Below, piece after piece: positions 50,236-58,936 of a DNA stretch of 64,000 nucleotides (positions are counted from its first letter, which is position 1; each line of letters begins with the position of its first letter). The DNA is from Edwardsiella ictaluri ATCC 33202 (GTDB taxonomy: Bacteria > Pseudomonadota > Gammaproteobacteria > Enterobacterales > Enterobacteriaceae): NCBI RefSeq assembly GCF_000264785.1, contig NZ_AFJI01000077.1:27787-91786 (forward strand), written 5' to 3'. The notes under the pieces are model-generated. The model was not told the DNA's origin and made no database searches. It saw only the letters and a list, made by a program, of their open reading frames with translations. Position numbers and translations under genes: made by a program.

Positions 50236-51510
50236 TTAACGCAGGTTGACCAGCGTCTGCAGGATCTGATCCTGCGTCTTGATGGTCTGGGCGTTGGACT
50301 GGTAGTTACGCTGGGCGACGATCATGTCGACCAGCTGCTTGCTCAGATCAACGTTGGAGGCCTCAACGGCACCACTGGTCAGGGTGCCCAGGCCACTGGT
50401 TCCGGACGTCCCGATAATCGGCTGCCCGGATTTGGCGCTTTCGCTCCACTCGTTGTTGCCTTCGGAGGTCAGCCCTTCCGGATCGGCGAAGTTGGCCATC
50501 ACGATCTGCCCCAGCAGCTGTTTCTGCTGGTTGGTGTAGCTGCCGGTAATACTGCCATCGTCGTTGATCTGGTAGCCGGTCAGCTCACCGGCCTTGTAGC
50601 CGTTCTGGGTCTTGGCGCTGACGCCATCCTTGCCGGTGTTCTGCTGACGGGTACCGGTGAAGTTCAGGGTAAAATCCTGTGCCAGGGCACCATTGCTGGC
50701 TACCATTTTCAGCGTCAGTGGCGCGGTCCCCTTCAACAGCTCACCATTGCTGTCAAACTCTAAGGCCCCAATTGACGTAAATGTTTTTGGCGCCGGAGAC
50801 TCGGCGCTGTCGATGGAGTAGATGTGCCATGGTGTAGCCATTACCTTCTCGATTTTTGGAGGGGTGCCTGTTGTAATATCCTTCTCTTCAGGTTTCCCCT
50901 TGACAAAATACAGATTCATATTGTGGACGTTGCCCAACGAATCGTAGGTGGTCATCGAGGTGGCATAGTTATAGCTGTTGACATTGGTCGGGTCGAATTT
51001 CAGCTTGGTGCTGTCTATCGCCTTATCCGCCGAGTTCAGGTTCAGCACCATGGTGCCCTCGGTACTCGCCTTGGCCGGCATCAGCCCGGTCGGGATCTGG
51101 AGCGGTACCGGATCGGCCCCCTGCTGGATGGTCGGCGGGGTACCGGCGGCCGGGTAGCCGGTCAGGTACAATCCCTGCGCATTGGTCAGAAAGCCCTTGG
51201 CATCCTTGGTAAACTGGCCGTTACGGCTGTAGTTAACACTGCCGTTGGGCGCCTGCATGCGGAAGAAACCCTGACCGCTGATGGCCACATCCAGGGCACG
51301 GTTGGTGGTGGTGGTGGCACCATCCTTAAAATCCTGATCAACGCTGGCGACCTTCACCCCCAGGCCGATTTTGGATCCGGCAAACATGTCGGCAAACGTA
51401 ACGGACCCGGACTTAAAGCCGACGGTCTGTGAGTTGGCAATGTTGTTGCCGATCACATCGAGTTGGGTGGAAGCGGCATTCATACCGCTGATTGCCTGAG
51501 AAAATCCCAT
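50236..51510 (-). CDS. flgE: Flagellar hook protein FlgE
   Basis: A 424-residue hook protein (E. coli 402). The N-terminus MGFSQAISGMNAASTQLDVIGNNIANSQTVGFK and C-terminus ASNVDLSKQLVDMIVAQRNYQSNAQTIKTQDQILQTL are strongly conserved. The exposed central domains (about residues 145-330) are longer than in E. coli and hold the extra residues, as expected for the surface-exposed part. Confidence 0.96.
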   Translation of the reverse strand: MGFSQAISGMNAASTQLDVIGNNIANSQTVGFKSGSVTFADMFAGSKIGLGVKVASVDQDFKDGATTTTNRALDVAISGQGFFRMQAPNGSVNYSRNGQFTKDAKGFLTNAQGLYLTGYPAAGTPPTIQQGADPVPLQIPTGLMPAKASTEGTMVLNLNSADKAIDSTKLKFDPTNVNSYNYATSMTTYDSLGNVHNMNLYFVKGKPEEKDITTGTPPKIEKVMATPWHIYSIDSAESPAPKTFTSIGALEFDSNGELLKGTAPLTLKMVASNGALAQDFTLNFTGTRQQNTGKDGVSAKTQNGYKAGELTGYQINDDGSITGSYTNQQKQLLGQIVMANFADPEGLTSEGNNEWSESAKSGQPIIGTSGTSGLGTLTSGAVEASNVDLSKQLVDMIVAQRNYQSNAQTIKTQDQILQTLVNLR

Positions 51511-51540
51511 TGTAAAATCCTGTATCTAGAATGCGGAAAA

Positions 51541-51556
51541 GGCCGGCATACCGGCC
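51541..51556 (-). repeat. Intercistronic hairpin flgD-flgE
   Basis: GGCCGG-CATA-CCGGCC in the 50-base gap between flgD and flgE. Same position and character as the other flg intergenic hairpins. Confidence 0.55.
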
Positions 51557-51560
51557 GCCA

Positions 51561-52259
51561 TTATAAGATCTGGCGTACGTCGGCCAGTGTGGCTGTACCG
51601 GACAGTCCCAGTTCCAGCAACGCCCCGTTGCCGCTTTTGGTGATCCCGTTCACCGTGGCAAAATGCAGCGGCTGGGCCACCATCTGTTGCCCCTGATTGC
51701 TGGCATTGACGCTGAAGGTATACGCACCGTCCGGCACGGCAAGGCCATCCGTCCCGGTACCGTCCCAGGTGTAGCTATAGACACCGGCACGGTGGCCGCC
51801 TGTATCTATCTGCTTAACCACCTTACCGGTACGATCGCTGATGGTTACCACCACGCTTTGTGCCCCGCTTTCCAGCTCAAAGCCAAAGGGCGTGGTACTG
51901 ACCGGGCCGCCATCCTTTTCTTTACCGACCAGAATGGTTTTCCCGGGGATCATGACACCATGGCCAATCAGGCTGGTGGCCTGAATGGACTGATTGCTGT
52001 TGATCTGCCCGGAGATGCTGCCCAGGGTGGTGTTCAGCTTCTCAATCCCGCTGACGGTGCTGATTTGTGCCAGCTGAGTGGTCAGCTCATTATTCTTTAA
52101 CGGATTGGTCGGATCCTGATTACGCAACTGCGCCACCAGCAGAGTCAGGAAGCTGTTCTGAAGATCCTTTCCGTTATCCGCAACCAGCCCGGTCTTACTG
52201 TTGGCATTGACCGGCGAGCTGGTATCTACCGGATCATTAAGCGATACCGAAATGGCCAT
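51561..52259 (-). CDS. flgD: Hook cap protein FlgD
   Basis: A 232-residue protein (E. coli 231). The N-terminal region FLTLLVAQLRNQDPTNPLKNNELTTQLAQISTVSGIEKLN is the family signature, followed by a Tudor/FnIII-like domain with GHRAGVYSYTWDGTGTDG. It caps the growing hook and is then discarded. Two adjacent ATGs exist (52262 and 52259); GGAGG spacing favours the second. Confidence 0.95.
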   Translation of the reverse strand: MAISVSLNDPVDTSSPVNANSKTGLVADNGKDLQNSFLTLLVAQLRNQDPTNPLKNNELTTQLAQISTVSGIEKLNTTLGSISGQINSNQSIQATSLIGHGVMIPGKTILVGKEKDGGPVSTTPFGFELESGAQSVVVTISDRTGKVVKQIDTGGHRAGVYSYTWDGTGTDGLAVPDGAYTFSVNASNQGQQMVAQPLHFATVNGITKSGNGALLELGLSGTATLADVRQIL

Positions 52260-52273
52260 CATGCCTCCCGTAA

Positions 52274-52678
52274 TTATTGTCCAAGGGTTAATGTCTTCAT
52301 CATCAATGACTTGGTAGTATTTAATACCTCAACGTTAGCCTGATAGCTCCGGGAGGCGGCAATGGAGTTCACCATTTCACTGACCACGTCGACATTGGGC
52401 ATCCGGACATACCCTTTGGCATCGGCCAATGGATTACCCGGCTGGTATACCAGACGCTCCGGGGCCGGATCCTCCACTATCTGGGAGACCCGGACTCCGC
52501 CAATCTCTTCCCCTGCCGCCGGGTTGACCTGAAACACAACCTGCTTGGCATGGTAGGGCTGGCCATCCGGTCCGGTCACACTGTCGGCGTTGGCCATGTT
52601 ACTGGCCGCAACGTTCATCCGCTCGGACTGTGCCGTCAGCGCAGAACCGGAAATATCAAAAATAGAAAGAAGCGCCAT
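52274..52678 (-). CDS. flgC: Flagellar proximal rod protein FlgC
   Basis: A 134-residue protein, the same length as E. coli FlgC. Signatures are [27 protein letters not shown] near the N-terminus and [23 protein letters not shown] near the C-terminus. It starts 3 bases after the flgB stop. Confidence 0.96.
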   Translation of the reverse strand: MALLSIFDISGSALTAQSERMNVAASNMANADSVTGPDGQPYHAKQVVFQVNPAAGEEIGGVRVSQIVEDPAPERLVYQPGNPLADAKGYVRMPNVDVVSEMVNSIAASRSYQANVEVLNTTKSLMMKTLTLGQ

Positions 52679-52681
52679 GAA

Positions 52682-53095
52682 TTACCCCTGTTGCAGCACA
52701 GCCATCATGTTTTTAATCTGGCCGCTCAGTACGGTCAGATCGGTCTGGTAGCGCAGGCTGTTATCGGCAAACTGCGTACGCTCGCGGTTCATATTGACAG
52801 TGTTGCCATCCAGCGACGGCTGGTCCGGCACCCGGAACAACAAATCCAGTGACGGTGGCTGCACATTCTGAGCCGGAATATGGCGTGCTGAGGTGAGTGT
52901 AAGAGCGATGCCGCTGCCGTCAGGACGCCCATTTTCAAGGACCCTCGACAGCTGTGAGGCAAAGTCAATGTCCCGGGCCTGGTAGCCGGGGGTATCCGCG
53001 TTGGCGATGTTCGCCGCCAGAATTTCCTGACGCTGCGCACGCAGGTTCAGGGCATCCTGTTGGAAACGAAACGCGGCATCCAGTTTATCGAGCAT
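52682..53095 (-). CDS. flgB: Flagellar proximal rod protein FlgB
   Basis: A 137-residue protein (E. coli 138), the first gene of the flgBCDEFGHIJ operon. N-terminal [42 protein letters not shown], read here in pieces, matches the family. The frame extends to 53143, but the ATG at 53095 has GGAG upstream and gives the family start. It is divergent from flgA; the 286 bases between them should hold FlhDC-dependent class II promoters, though I could not define the boxes. Confidence 0.95.
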   Translation of the reverse strand: MLDKLDAAFRFQQDALNLRAQRQEILAANIANADTPGYQARDIDFASQLSRVLENGRPDGSGIALTLTSARHIPAQNVQPPSLDLLFRVPDQPSLDGNTVNMNRERTQFADNSLRYQTDLTVLSGQIKNMMAVLQQG

Positions 53096-53381
53096 ACCGT
53101 CTCCGCTATCGGTTAGCTGGGATGGCGGAAAAGCTCCCCCCACCCTGTGTCAATGACAATTTGGAGTGCATAGGATAGGACCGGTACGGTAAAGCTGATG
53201 GCGGGAATAAGGCGTAAATGGCGCGCTATTTATCGCCTTTACTTTTGCGCTGCACGGGTAAACTAGGGCGCGTCTCGACACTGTCCGCGGCGCCAGTGCG
53301 GCGTCCCGTCACAGAATACAGCCGCATTCGGCGGATGCAGGCCACGCCTGTCAACGCCCGTTTATTGACCGGGAGAACACC

Positions 53382-54053
53382 ATGCTGCGATCCACGTTTG
53401 GCCTGATGGCCCCCCTTAGCGCTGCGCTGTGGCTGGCGGCACCCGCCTGTCAGGCGGCGCCGCTCCAAGACGCGGTGCAAGGCTATTTTCAGCAGCAGTT
53501 TCCCGGCAGCGACTACCAGGTTAAGGTCAATATTCTGTCGGCACCCGATCAGTGGCCCAGCTGCCTGCAGCCGCAGATCAGTCAGCTTTCGACGTCCCGA
53601 CGCTGGGGTCGCCTCAGCGTTCTGGTACAATGTCCACAGGAGAAACGCTACCTGCAAACCGAAGTACAGGTCACGGGCAGCTATCCGGTCGCTATTCACG
53701 CGCTGCCGCGCGGGCAAAACCTGACGGCGGCGCAGCTGCGCCTGACCCGGGGTCGACTCGACAGCCTGCCTCCCGGTACAATTCTGGATATTGCGCGGCT
53801 GTCCGGCGCCACGACGCTACGCAGCATCGGCGCAGGGCAGCCGATCGCGGCCACCATGCTGCGGCGCACCTGGGTGATCCGCGCCGGACAGCAGGTGCAG
53901 ATCCTGGCTCAGGGCGATGGCTTCAACGTCAGCAGCGAAGGGCGCGCGATGAACAACGCCGCGCTGGCGGATGTGGTGCAGGTGCGTACCGCCTCCGGTC
54001 AGGTGATCAGCGGTAAGGCCAGCGGCCCGGGAACCCTGACGCTGGTTCTCTAG
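53382..54053 (+). CDS. flgA: P-ring assembly chaperone FlgA
   Basis: A 223-residue periplasmic protein (E. coli 219) with a signal peptide ending near ACQA (about residue 26). It has a SAF domain near the C-terminus with VIRAGQQVQILAQGDGFNVSSEGRAMNNA. It helps FlgI assemble into the P ring. GGGAG precedes the ATG. It is divergent from flgB and followed by flgM, which has its own promoter. Confidence 0.94.
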   Translation: MLRSTFGLMAPLSAALWLAAPACQAAPLQDAVQGYFQQQFPGSDYQVKVNILSAPDQWPSCLQPQISQLSTSRRWGRLSVLVQCPQEKRYLQTEVQVTGSYPVAIHALPRGQNLTAAQLRLTRGRLDSLPPGTILDIARLSGATTLRSIGAGQPIAATMLRRTWVIRAGQQVQILAQGDGFNVSSEGRAMNNAALADVVQVRTASGQVISGKASGPGTLTLVL

Positions 54054-54117
54054 TCCGCGGTACCCACGCGGGCGCCGGCCAGATTCAGCGATTGGCGAAA
54101 TTATCGGTACATTTTTC

Positions 54118-54144
54118 TAAAGTTACTGATTAATTTGCCGATGG
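54118..54144 (+). promoter_or_regulatory. Sigma-28 (FliA) promoter of flgMN
   Basis: TAAAGTTA-N11-GCCGATGG against TAAAGTTT-N11-GCCGATAA. The -35 is perfect over its first seven bases and the spacing is exact. It lies between flgA and flgM, as in Salmonella, allowing late expression of the anti-sigma factor. Confidence 0.92.
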
Positions 54145-54219
54145 TATAGCTAAAGAAGATAAAGACCGTATAACCACCCGCAACACCAGGTGGACAGGTC
54201 AACCAGAGAGACCATAACG

Positions 54220-54516
54220 ATGAGCATAGATCGTACCTCCACACTGAGTGCCATCAACCACCTTCAGGCCCGGGAGCCACAGGACGCGGCGCAGCAGACC
54301 CGCAAGATAGCGACCGGCCAGGAGAACGTTACCGGCACTCAGGTCAAGCTTAGCGACGCTCAGGCCCGCCTGATGCAACCCAACAGCCGCGACATCAACA
54401 CCACCCGTGTTGAGGCGCTGAAGCAGGCTATCCGCAGCGGCGAACTGAAGATGGATACCGGCAAAATCGCCGACGCCCTGTTGCAGGATACGTTCGCCTA
54501 TTTAAAGGATAAGTAA
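54220..54516 (+). CDS. flgM: Anti-sigma-28 factor FlgM
   Basis: A 98-residue protein (E. coli 97). The C-terminal half (VKLSDAQARLMQ...RVEALKQAIRSGELKMDTGKIADALL, read in pieces) is the sigma-28-binding region. FlgM holds FliA inactive until it is exported through the completed hook. The frame opens at 54190; the family start MSIDRTS fixes 54220. Confidence 0.95.
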   Translation: MSIDRTSTLSAINHLQAREPQDAAQQTRKIATGQENVTGTQVKLSDAQARLMQPNSRDINTTRVEALKQAIRSGELKMDTGKIADALLQDTFAYLKDK

Positions 54517-54521
54517 TTTCC

Positions 54522-54944
54522 ATGGCAGACATACTCATTCACCTGCAGCAGATGGCTGAAAACCTGCAGGCCCTCAACGCCACCCTGACCCAGGAGCAGC
54601 AGCTGCTGTGCGCTGGGCAGGTAGACGCGGTGCGTCTGCAGGCGGTGACGCTGGAAAAAGAGAATCTGCTGGCCGATCTGCGCCACCTCGATCAGCGCCG
54701 CCGCGACGATGTGGCCCAGCCACCCTACGCCGATCCGCAGCAGGCCGCGCTATGGCAAACGATCCTGACGTTGACCCGTCAACTGCATGACATGAATCAG
54801 CACAACGGTAATCTGCTCAGCCGCCATTTATCTCATAATCAACAGGCGCTGGGTACGCTGAAGAGCCGCCACGGCCAAACCCTGTATGGTCCCGACGGAC
54901 AGACCCAGAGCGGCCTGCTCAACGCCCGTAGGCTGCGTGTTTAA
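54522..54944 (+). CDS. flgN: Flagellar export chaperone FlgN
   Basis: A 140-residue helical protein (E. coli 138) starting 5 bases after flgM. It is the cytoplasmic chaperone for FlgK and FlgL. The N-terminal helix LQQMAENLQALNATLTQEQQLL and the C-terminal GLLNARRLRV are family-like. It converges on flhE. Confidence 0.93.
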   Translation: MADILIHLQQMAENLQALNATLTQEQQLLCAGQVDAVRLQAVTLEKENLLADLRHLDQRRRDDVAQPPYADPQQAALWQTILTLTRQLHDMNQHNGNLLSRHLSHNQQALGTLKSRHGQTLYGPDGQTQSGLLNARRLRV

Positions 54945-54971
54945 CGCAGACCCTTTTGGCCAATGCCAGGC

Positions 54972-54991
54972 TGTGCCCTGAACAGGGCACA
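54972..54991. terminator. Hairpin between flgN and flhE
   Basis: TGTGCCCTG-AA-CAGGGCACA, a perfect 9-base stem with a 2-base centre between convergent genes. No T-run follows on either strand. Confidence 0.5.
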
Positions 54992-55033
54992 GAATGCCGG
55001 GCGTCTGATATTGGCGTCGTATTTATAACAATA

Positions 55034-55438
55034 TTAATGATAATTAACGATAACCTGCTGGCTGACAACGTTGATCGGCGGGTAGATTGTCCCCTTCCCC
55101 GCTATCCACAGCATCAGTCGCAGCGGCACAGCAGCGCTCTCACCGTTTAATCCGGCAGAACGGCCGGACAGACCATCCAGCGCCATGCAGCGCCGTGCGC
55201 TGCACAGCTGTAGATTCAGTCCGTCCGGCGCCGGGCTCAGCAGGGTTATCTGCCACACCACGTCATCAATCGCGGCCGCCGGAGGTACCTCCCCCGGCGG
55301 TGGGGCCAGCGGGGGCTGGTTACTGACCATCCCCTTCTGACTCAGGATCCGGCCATTACCGTCCGCAGACCAGCTGCCACCGTTGGCCTGTACTGCCCAT
55401 GGCGCCAGCAGAATAGCCAGACAGAGCAATCGCTTCAT
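55034..55438 (-). CDS. flhE: Flagellar periplasmic protein FlhE
   Basis: A 134-residue secreted protein (E. coli 130) with a signal peptide ending near VQA (residue 18). The mature start GGSWSADGNGRILSQKGM and the paired Cys in LQLCSARRCMALDGL match FlhE. It is implicated in preventing proton leak through the flagellar export gate. It starts 3 bases after flhA and ends the flhBAE operon. Confidence 0.92.
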   Translation of the reverse strand: MKRLLCLAILLAPWAVQANGGSWSADGNGRILSQKGMVSNQPPLAPPPGEVPPAAAIDDVVWQITLLSPAPDGLNLQLCSARRCMALDGLSGRSAGLNGESAAVPLRLMLWIAGKGTIYPPINVVSQQVIVNYH

Positions 55439-55441
55439 GTA

Positions 55442-57532
55442 TTATGCTCCTGACTCCACGCCACCGATCGTTGAGGTCATACGGATCTGGCGGTTGTCGC
55501 TGATCTCCAGATTGGAGAGCACCACCAGCTGCGGCAGTGAGCGGTGCAGGAAGCGCGCCAGCAGCGGCCGCAGGGCATGATTCACCAGCAGCACCGGCGG
55601 GGCGCCGAGCAACTCCTGGCGCTGCAGGGCCTGACGCGCCTGCTCCAACAGACGATCCGCCAGCCCCGGCTCCAGTCCACCGCCCCCCTGCAACGCCTGC
55701 AGCAGCAGACGCTCCAGCGGGGTATCCAGTCCAATCACCTGAATCTCACCCTCGCCCGGGAACCACTGCTGGCTGATGGCCCGCCCCAGCGCCACGCGCA
55801 CCAGCGCGGTCAGCTCATAAGGATCTTTCTGTACCGGTGCGTGTTCGGCCAGGGTTTCAATAATGGTACGCATATCGCGGATCGAGACCTTTTCGGCCAG
55901 CAGGTTCTGCAGCACCTTGTGCAGGATCGTCAGCGATACCACGCCGGGGATAAAGTCCTCTGTCAGCTTCGGCATCTCCTGGGAAACCCGGTCCATCAGC
56001 TGCTGTGCCTCCTGACGACCAAACAGATCGCTGGCGTACTGGCTGATGATATGGTTCAGGTGAGTCGCCACCACGGTGCTGGCCTCGACCACGGTGTAGC
56101 CCTGGATCTGCGCCTGTTCACGCTGCGCGCCGTCGATCCAGATCGCCGGTAAACCAAAGGCCGGATCGGTGGTGGCCTGTCCCTCCAGGGTTCCGGCAGC
56201 GCTGCCCGGGTTGATCGCCAGCCAGCGTCCCGGGTGGGCCTCACCGTGTCCGGCCTCGATCCCTTTTAGCAGGATACGATAGCCGGAGGGCTGCAGCTCC
56301 AGATTGTCGCGGATATGGACCACCGGCGGCAGAAAGCCCATGGTCTGGGCAAATTTCTTACGAATACTGCGGATACGCCCCAGCAGTTCACCATTTTGCT
56401 GGAAATCCACCAACGGGATCAGGCGGTAGCCCACCTCAAGACCCAGCGGATCCTCCAGCTGCACATCCTCCCAGCTGGCCTCCATCACCGGCTGACTCTC
56501 CTGCTGCGGCATCTGATCCTGCTGAACCTCGGCCTTCGCCGCCCGCTTGCTCATCCACCAGGCGGTCCCCAGCAGCGCGGCGGTAAACAGCAGAAACACC
56601 AGGTTCGGCATCCCGGGCACCAGGCCTAACAACCCGAGCACCGCGCCGCTTAAGATCAGCACCCGCGGGTTATTGAACAGCTGGGTCACCATCTGCTCGC
56701 CCACGTCCTGATCGGTGCTGACGCGGGTTACGATCACGCCCGCCGCGGTAGAGATCACCAGCGCCGGGATCTGGGCAACCAGACCGTCACCGATGGTCAG
56801 CAGGGTGTAGGTTTCCGCCGCCTGACTGACCGCCATGCCGTGCTGGATAACACCGATCAGCAGGCCGCCGATGACGTTCAGCGCCATGATCATCAGACCG
56901 GCGATGGCATCGCCGCGCACAAATTTACTGGCGCCGTCCATCGAACCATAGAAGTCGGCCTCTTGGGTGACCTCTGAGCGGCGCTTTTTGGCCTCCTCTT
57001 CGCCGATCAGCCCGGCGTTGAGATCGGCGTCGATGGCCATCTGCTTGCCCGGCATTCCGTCCAGCACAAAGCGCGCGCCAACCTCGGCAATACGCCCGGC
57101 CCCCTTGGTGATAACCATAAAGTTGATCAGCACCAGGATAATAAATACGACGATACCGATGGCGAAGTTGCCGCCCACCAGAAAGTGGCCGAACGCTTCG
57201 ATCACCTGCCCCGCCGCCGCGCCGCCGGTATAGCCGTTCATCAGGATCACCCGGGTAGAGGCGACGTTAAGCGACAGGCGCAGCAGCGTCGAAAACAGCA
57301 GGATGGTCGGGAAAGCCGCAAACTCCAGCGTTTTCTGGGTAAACATGGCCACCAACAGCACCATGATCGACAGGGCGATGTTAAAGGTGAACAGTAAATC
57401 CAGCACGAAGGGTGGCAGCGGCAGCACCATCATGGAGAGGATCATCAAAATAAGGATAGGCCCGGCCAAAACCTGCCATTGAGAGTCTTTCATATTGCCG
57501 GGTAGGCGCAGTAGCGCGGCCAGATTAGCCAT
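55442..57532 (-). CDS. flhA: Flagellar export gate protein FlhA
   Basis: A 696-residue protein (E. coli 692) with about eight membrane segments in the first 330 residues and a large cytoplasmic domain that binds chaperone-substrate complexes. The FHIPEP family block (RIAEVGARFVLDGMPGKQMAIDADLNAGLI) is intact. It is the ring of the proton-driven export gate. Its start overlaps the flhB end by 8 bases. Confidence 0.97.
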   Translation of the reverse strand: MANLAALLRLPGNMKDSQWQVLAGPILILMILSMMVLPLPPFVLDLLFTFNIALSIMVLLVAMFTQKTLEFAAFPTILLFSTLLRLSLNVASTRVILMNGYTGGAAAGQVIEAFGHFLVGGNFAIGIVVFIILVLINFMVITKGAGRIAEVGARFVLDGMPGKQMAIDADLNAGLIGEEEAKKRRSEVTQEADFYGSMDGASKFVRGDAIAGLMIMALNVIGGLLIGVIQHGMAVSQAAETYTLLTIGDGLVAQIPALVISTAAGVIVTRVSTDQDVGEQMVTQLFNNPRVLILSGAVLGLLGLVPGMPNLVFLLFTAALLGTAWWMSKRAAKAEVQQDQMPQQESQPVMEASWEDVQLEDPLGLEVGYRLIPLVDFQQNGELLGRIRSIRKKFAQTMGFLPPVVHIRDNLELQPSGYRILLKGIEAGHGEAHPGRWLAINPGSAAGTLEGQATTDPAFGLPAIWIDGAQREQAQIQGYTVVEASTVVATHLNHIISQYASDLFGRQEAQQLMDRVSQEMPKLTEDFIPGVVSLTILHKVLQNLLAEKVSIRDMRTIIETLAEHAPVQKDPYELTALVRVALGRAISQQWFPGEGEIQVIGLDTPLERLLLQALQGGGGLEPGLADRLLEQARQALQRQELLGAPPVLLVNHALRPLLARFLHRSLPQLVVLSNLEISDNRQIRMTSTIGGVESGA

Positions 57533-58691
57533 CTATCGGTGTTCCTTCTTCGGAGTCAGTAACGCCAAAATCCAGTGCGGACGGCACCGGTAAGTTTGCG
57601 GGTTTTTTCGGGGCCTGCCCCCCTTCGCGCCGCCAGCGCTTGAGTTGGTATACCCAGGCCAGCACCTCGGCCACGGCGGCGTACAGGGTGGCGGGAATGG
57701 CCTGGCCAATCTCGCTGTGACGGTAAAGCGCACGCGCCAGCGGCGGCGCCTCCAGCTGGGGAATGCGGTGCTCCGCCCCCAGCGCCTTAATACGCTGGGC
57801 TACCTCCCCCGCGCCCTTGGCCAGTACCTTAGGCGCACTCATCTTGTTTTCCTGGTACTGCAGCGCCACGGCGTAGTGGGTCGGGTTGGTCACGATCACA
57901 TCGGCCCCGGGGACATCGCTCATCATGCGGCGACGCGCCGCAGCGCGCTGCTGCTGGCGGATCCGCCCTTTAACATGCGGGTCCCCCTCTTGCTCCTTGA
58001 ACTCATCCTTAATTTCCTGCTTGGTCATACGCAGCTTGCTCAGGTTGCTCCACACCTGATAAAACACGTCAAACCCCACCATCGGCAGCAGGCCCAGCAC
58101 CACCAGCAGACCGCACATTCCCACCAGATGCAGGGCATCGCCCATCGCATCCAGCGTGGGTTCGGTGACCAGGCGCAGCATCCGCGACCAGTAGTGCAGC
58201 AGAAACCATCCGCACACCCAGCCGACCAGGGCAGCCTTCAGGATCCCTTTCAACAGCTCGGCCAACACCTGGCTGGAGAACATGCGCTTAAACCCGCTGA
58301 GCGGGTTTAAGCGGTTCAAATCGCATTTAATGGAGCTGGGGCTGAACAAAAAACCGCCGATCAGCATCGGCGCACACCAGCCGACCAACATCAGGCCGAA
58401 CAGCACCGGCATCAGCGCCGCGACCGCCTGCTGTAGCAGCATGCCCAGCTGGATCAACATCTGTTTATCATTGCTGAGCAAACGCTGATCAAAATTCAGC
58501 CCCTGGGCAATCATTTCCGCCAGTGAATGAGCCAGATACTCACCACCCAGCAACATGATAGCCAGACCCGCCGCCAGCATCAGTATCGAGGTCAGCTCAC
58601 GTGAACGCGGGATCTGACCCTTCTCCCGGGCCTTTTCTATTCGGTGGGGTGTGGGATCTTCGGTTTTTTCCAGATCGCTCTCTTCTGACAC
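57525..58691 (-). CDS. flhB: Flagellar export switch protein FlhB
   Basis: A 388-residue protein (E. coli 382) with four membrane segments and the autocleaving NPTH motif in VTNPTHYAVALQY, which controls the switch from hook to filament export. The frame opens at 58730, but family similarity starts at a GTG (58691; VSEESDLEKTEDPTPHRIEKAREKGQ in pieces) preceded by GGGGA, so I use that start. It heads flhBAE. Confidence 0.95.
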   Translation of the reverse strand: MSEESDLEKTEDPTPHRIEKAREKGQIPRSRELTSILMLAAGLAIMLLGGEYLAHSLAEMIAQGLNFDQRLLSNDKQMLIQLGMLLQQAVAALMPVLFGLMLVGWCAPMLIGGFLFSPSSIKCDLNRLNPLSGFKRMFSSQVLAELLKGILKAALVGWVCGWFLLHYWSRMLRLVTEPTLDAMGDALHLVGMCGLLVVLGLLPMVGFDVFYQVWSNLSKLRMTKQEIKDEFKEQEGDPHVKGRIRQQQRAAARRRMMSDVPGADVIVTNPTHYAVALQYQENKMSAPKVLAKGAGEVAQRIKALGAEHRIPQLEAPPLARALYRHSEIGQAIPATLYAAVAEVLAWVYQLKRWRREGGQAPKKPANLPVPSALDFGVTDSEEGTPIDG

Positions 58692-58823
58692 GGCGTCCCC
58701 GACTGCAATACCTAAAATTACGCAGTGCATAGCATGCCAGAGTAAAAATGAAGCGATGGCGGGAATAGGCGCCGTGAAGCGGGTTTTATTGGCCGATCGC
58801 CCCAGCGGTGTGCCTCTCTGGGC

Positions 58824-58850
58824 GGCCGGTCGCGCAAAAGCGACCGGCTT
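58824..58850. repeat. Hairpin between flhB and eptA-like gene
   Basis: GCCGGTCGC / GCGACCGGC around GCAAAA, in the divergent intergenic region. Its right arm abuts the PmrA-box-like site. Role unknown. Confidence 0.45.
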
Positions 58851-58864
58851 AAGGCTATTTTAAG
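58848..58864 (+). promoter_or_regulatory. Candidate PmrA box
   Basis: CTTAAG-N5-TTTAAG matches the PmrA direct-repeat consensus (C/T)TTAAT-N5-(C/T)TTAAT with T-to-G at the last position of each half, a change also seen in known sites. It is 73 bases upstream of the phosphoethanolamine transferase start, the expected target. Confidence 0.6.
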
Positions 58865-58936
58865 TTTCTCTGCTTAGCCTTAGGCCATTTTTAAATTTAC
58901 CCTCGCGGGGACATTGCCAGATGCCAGGAGTCCGCT

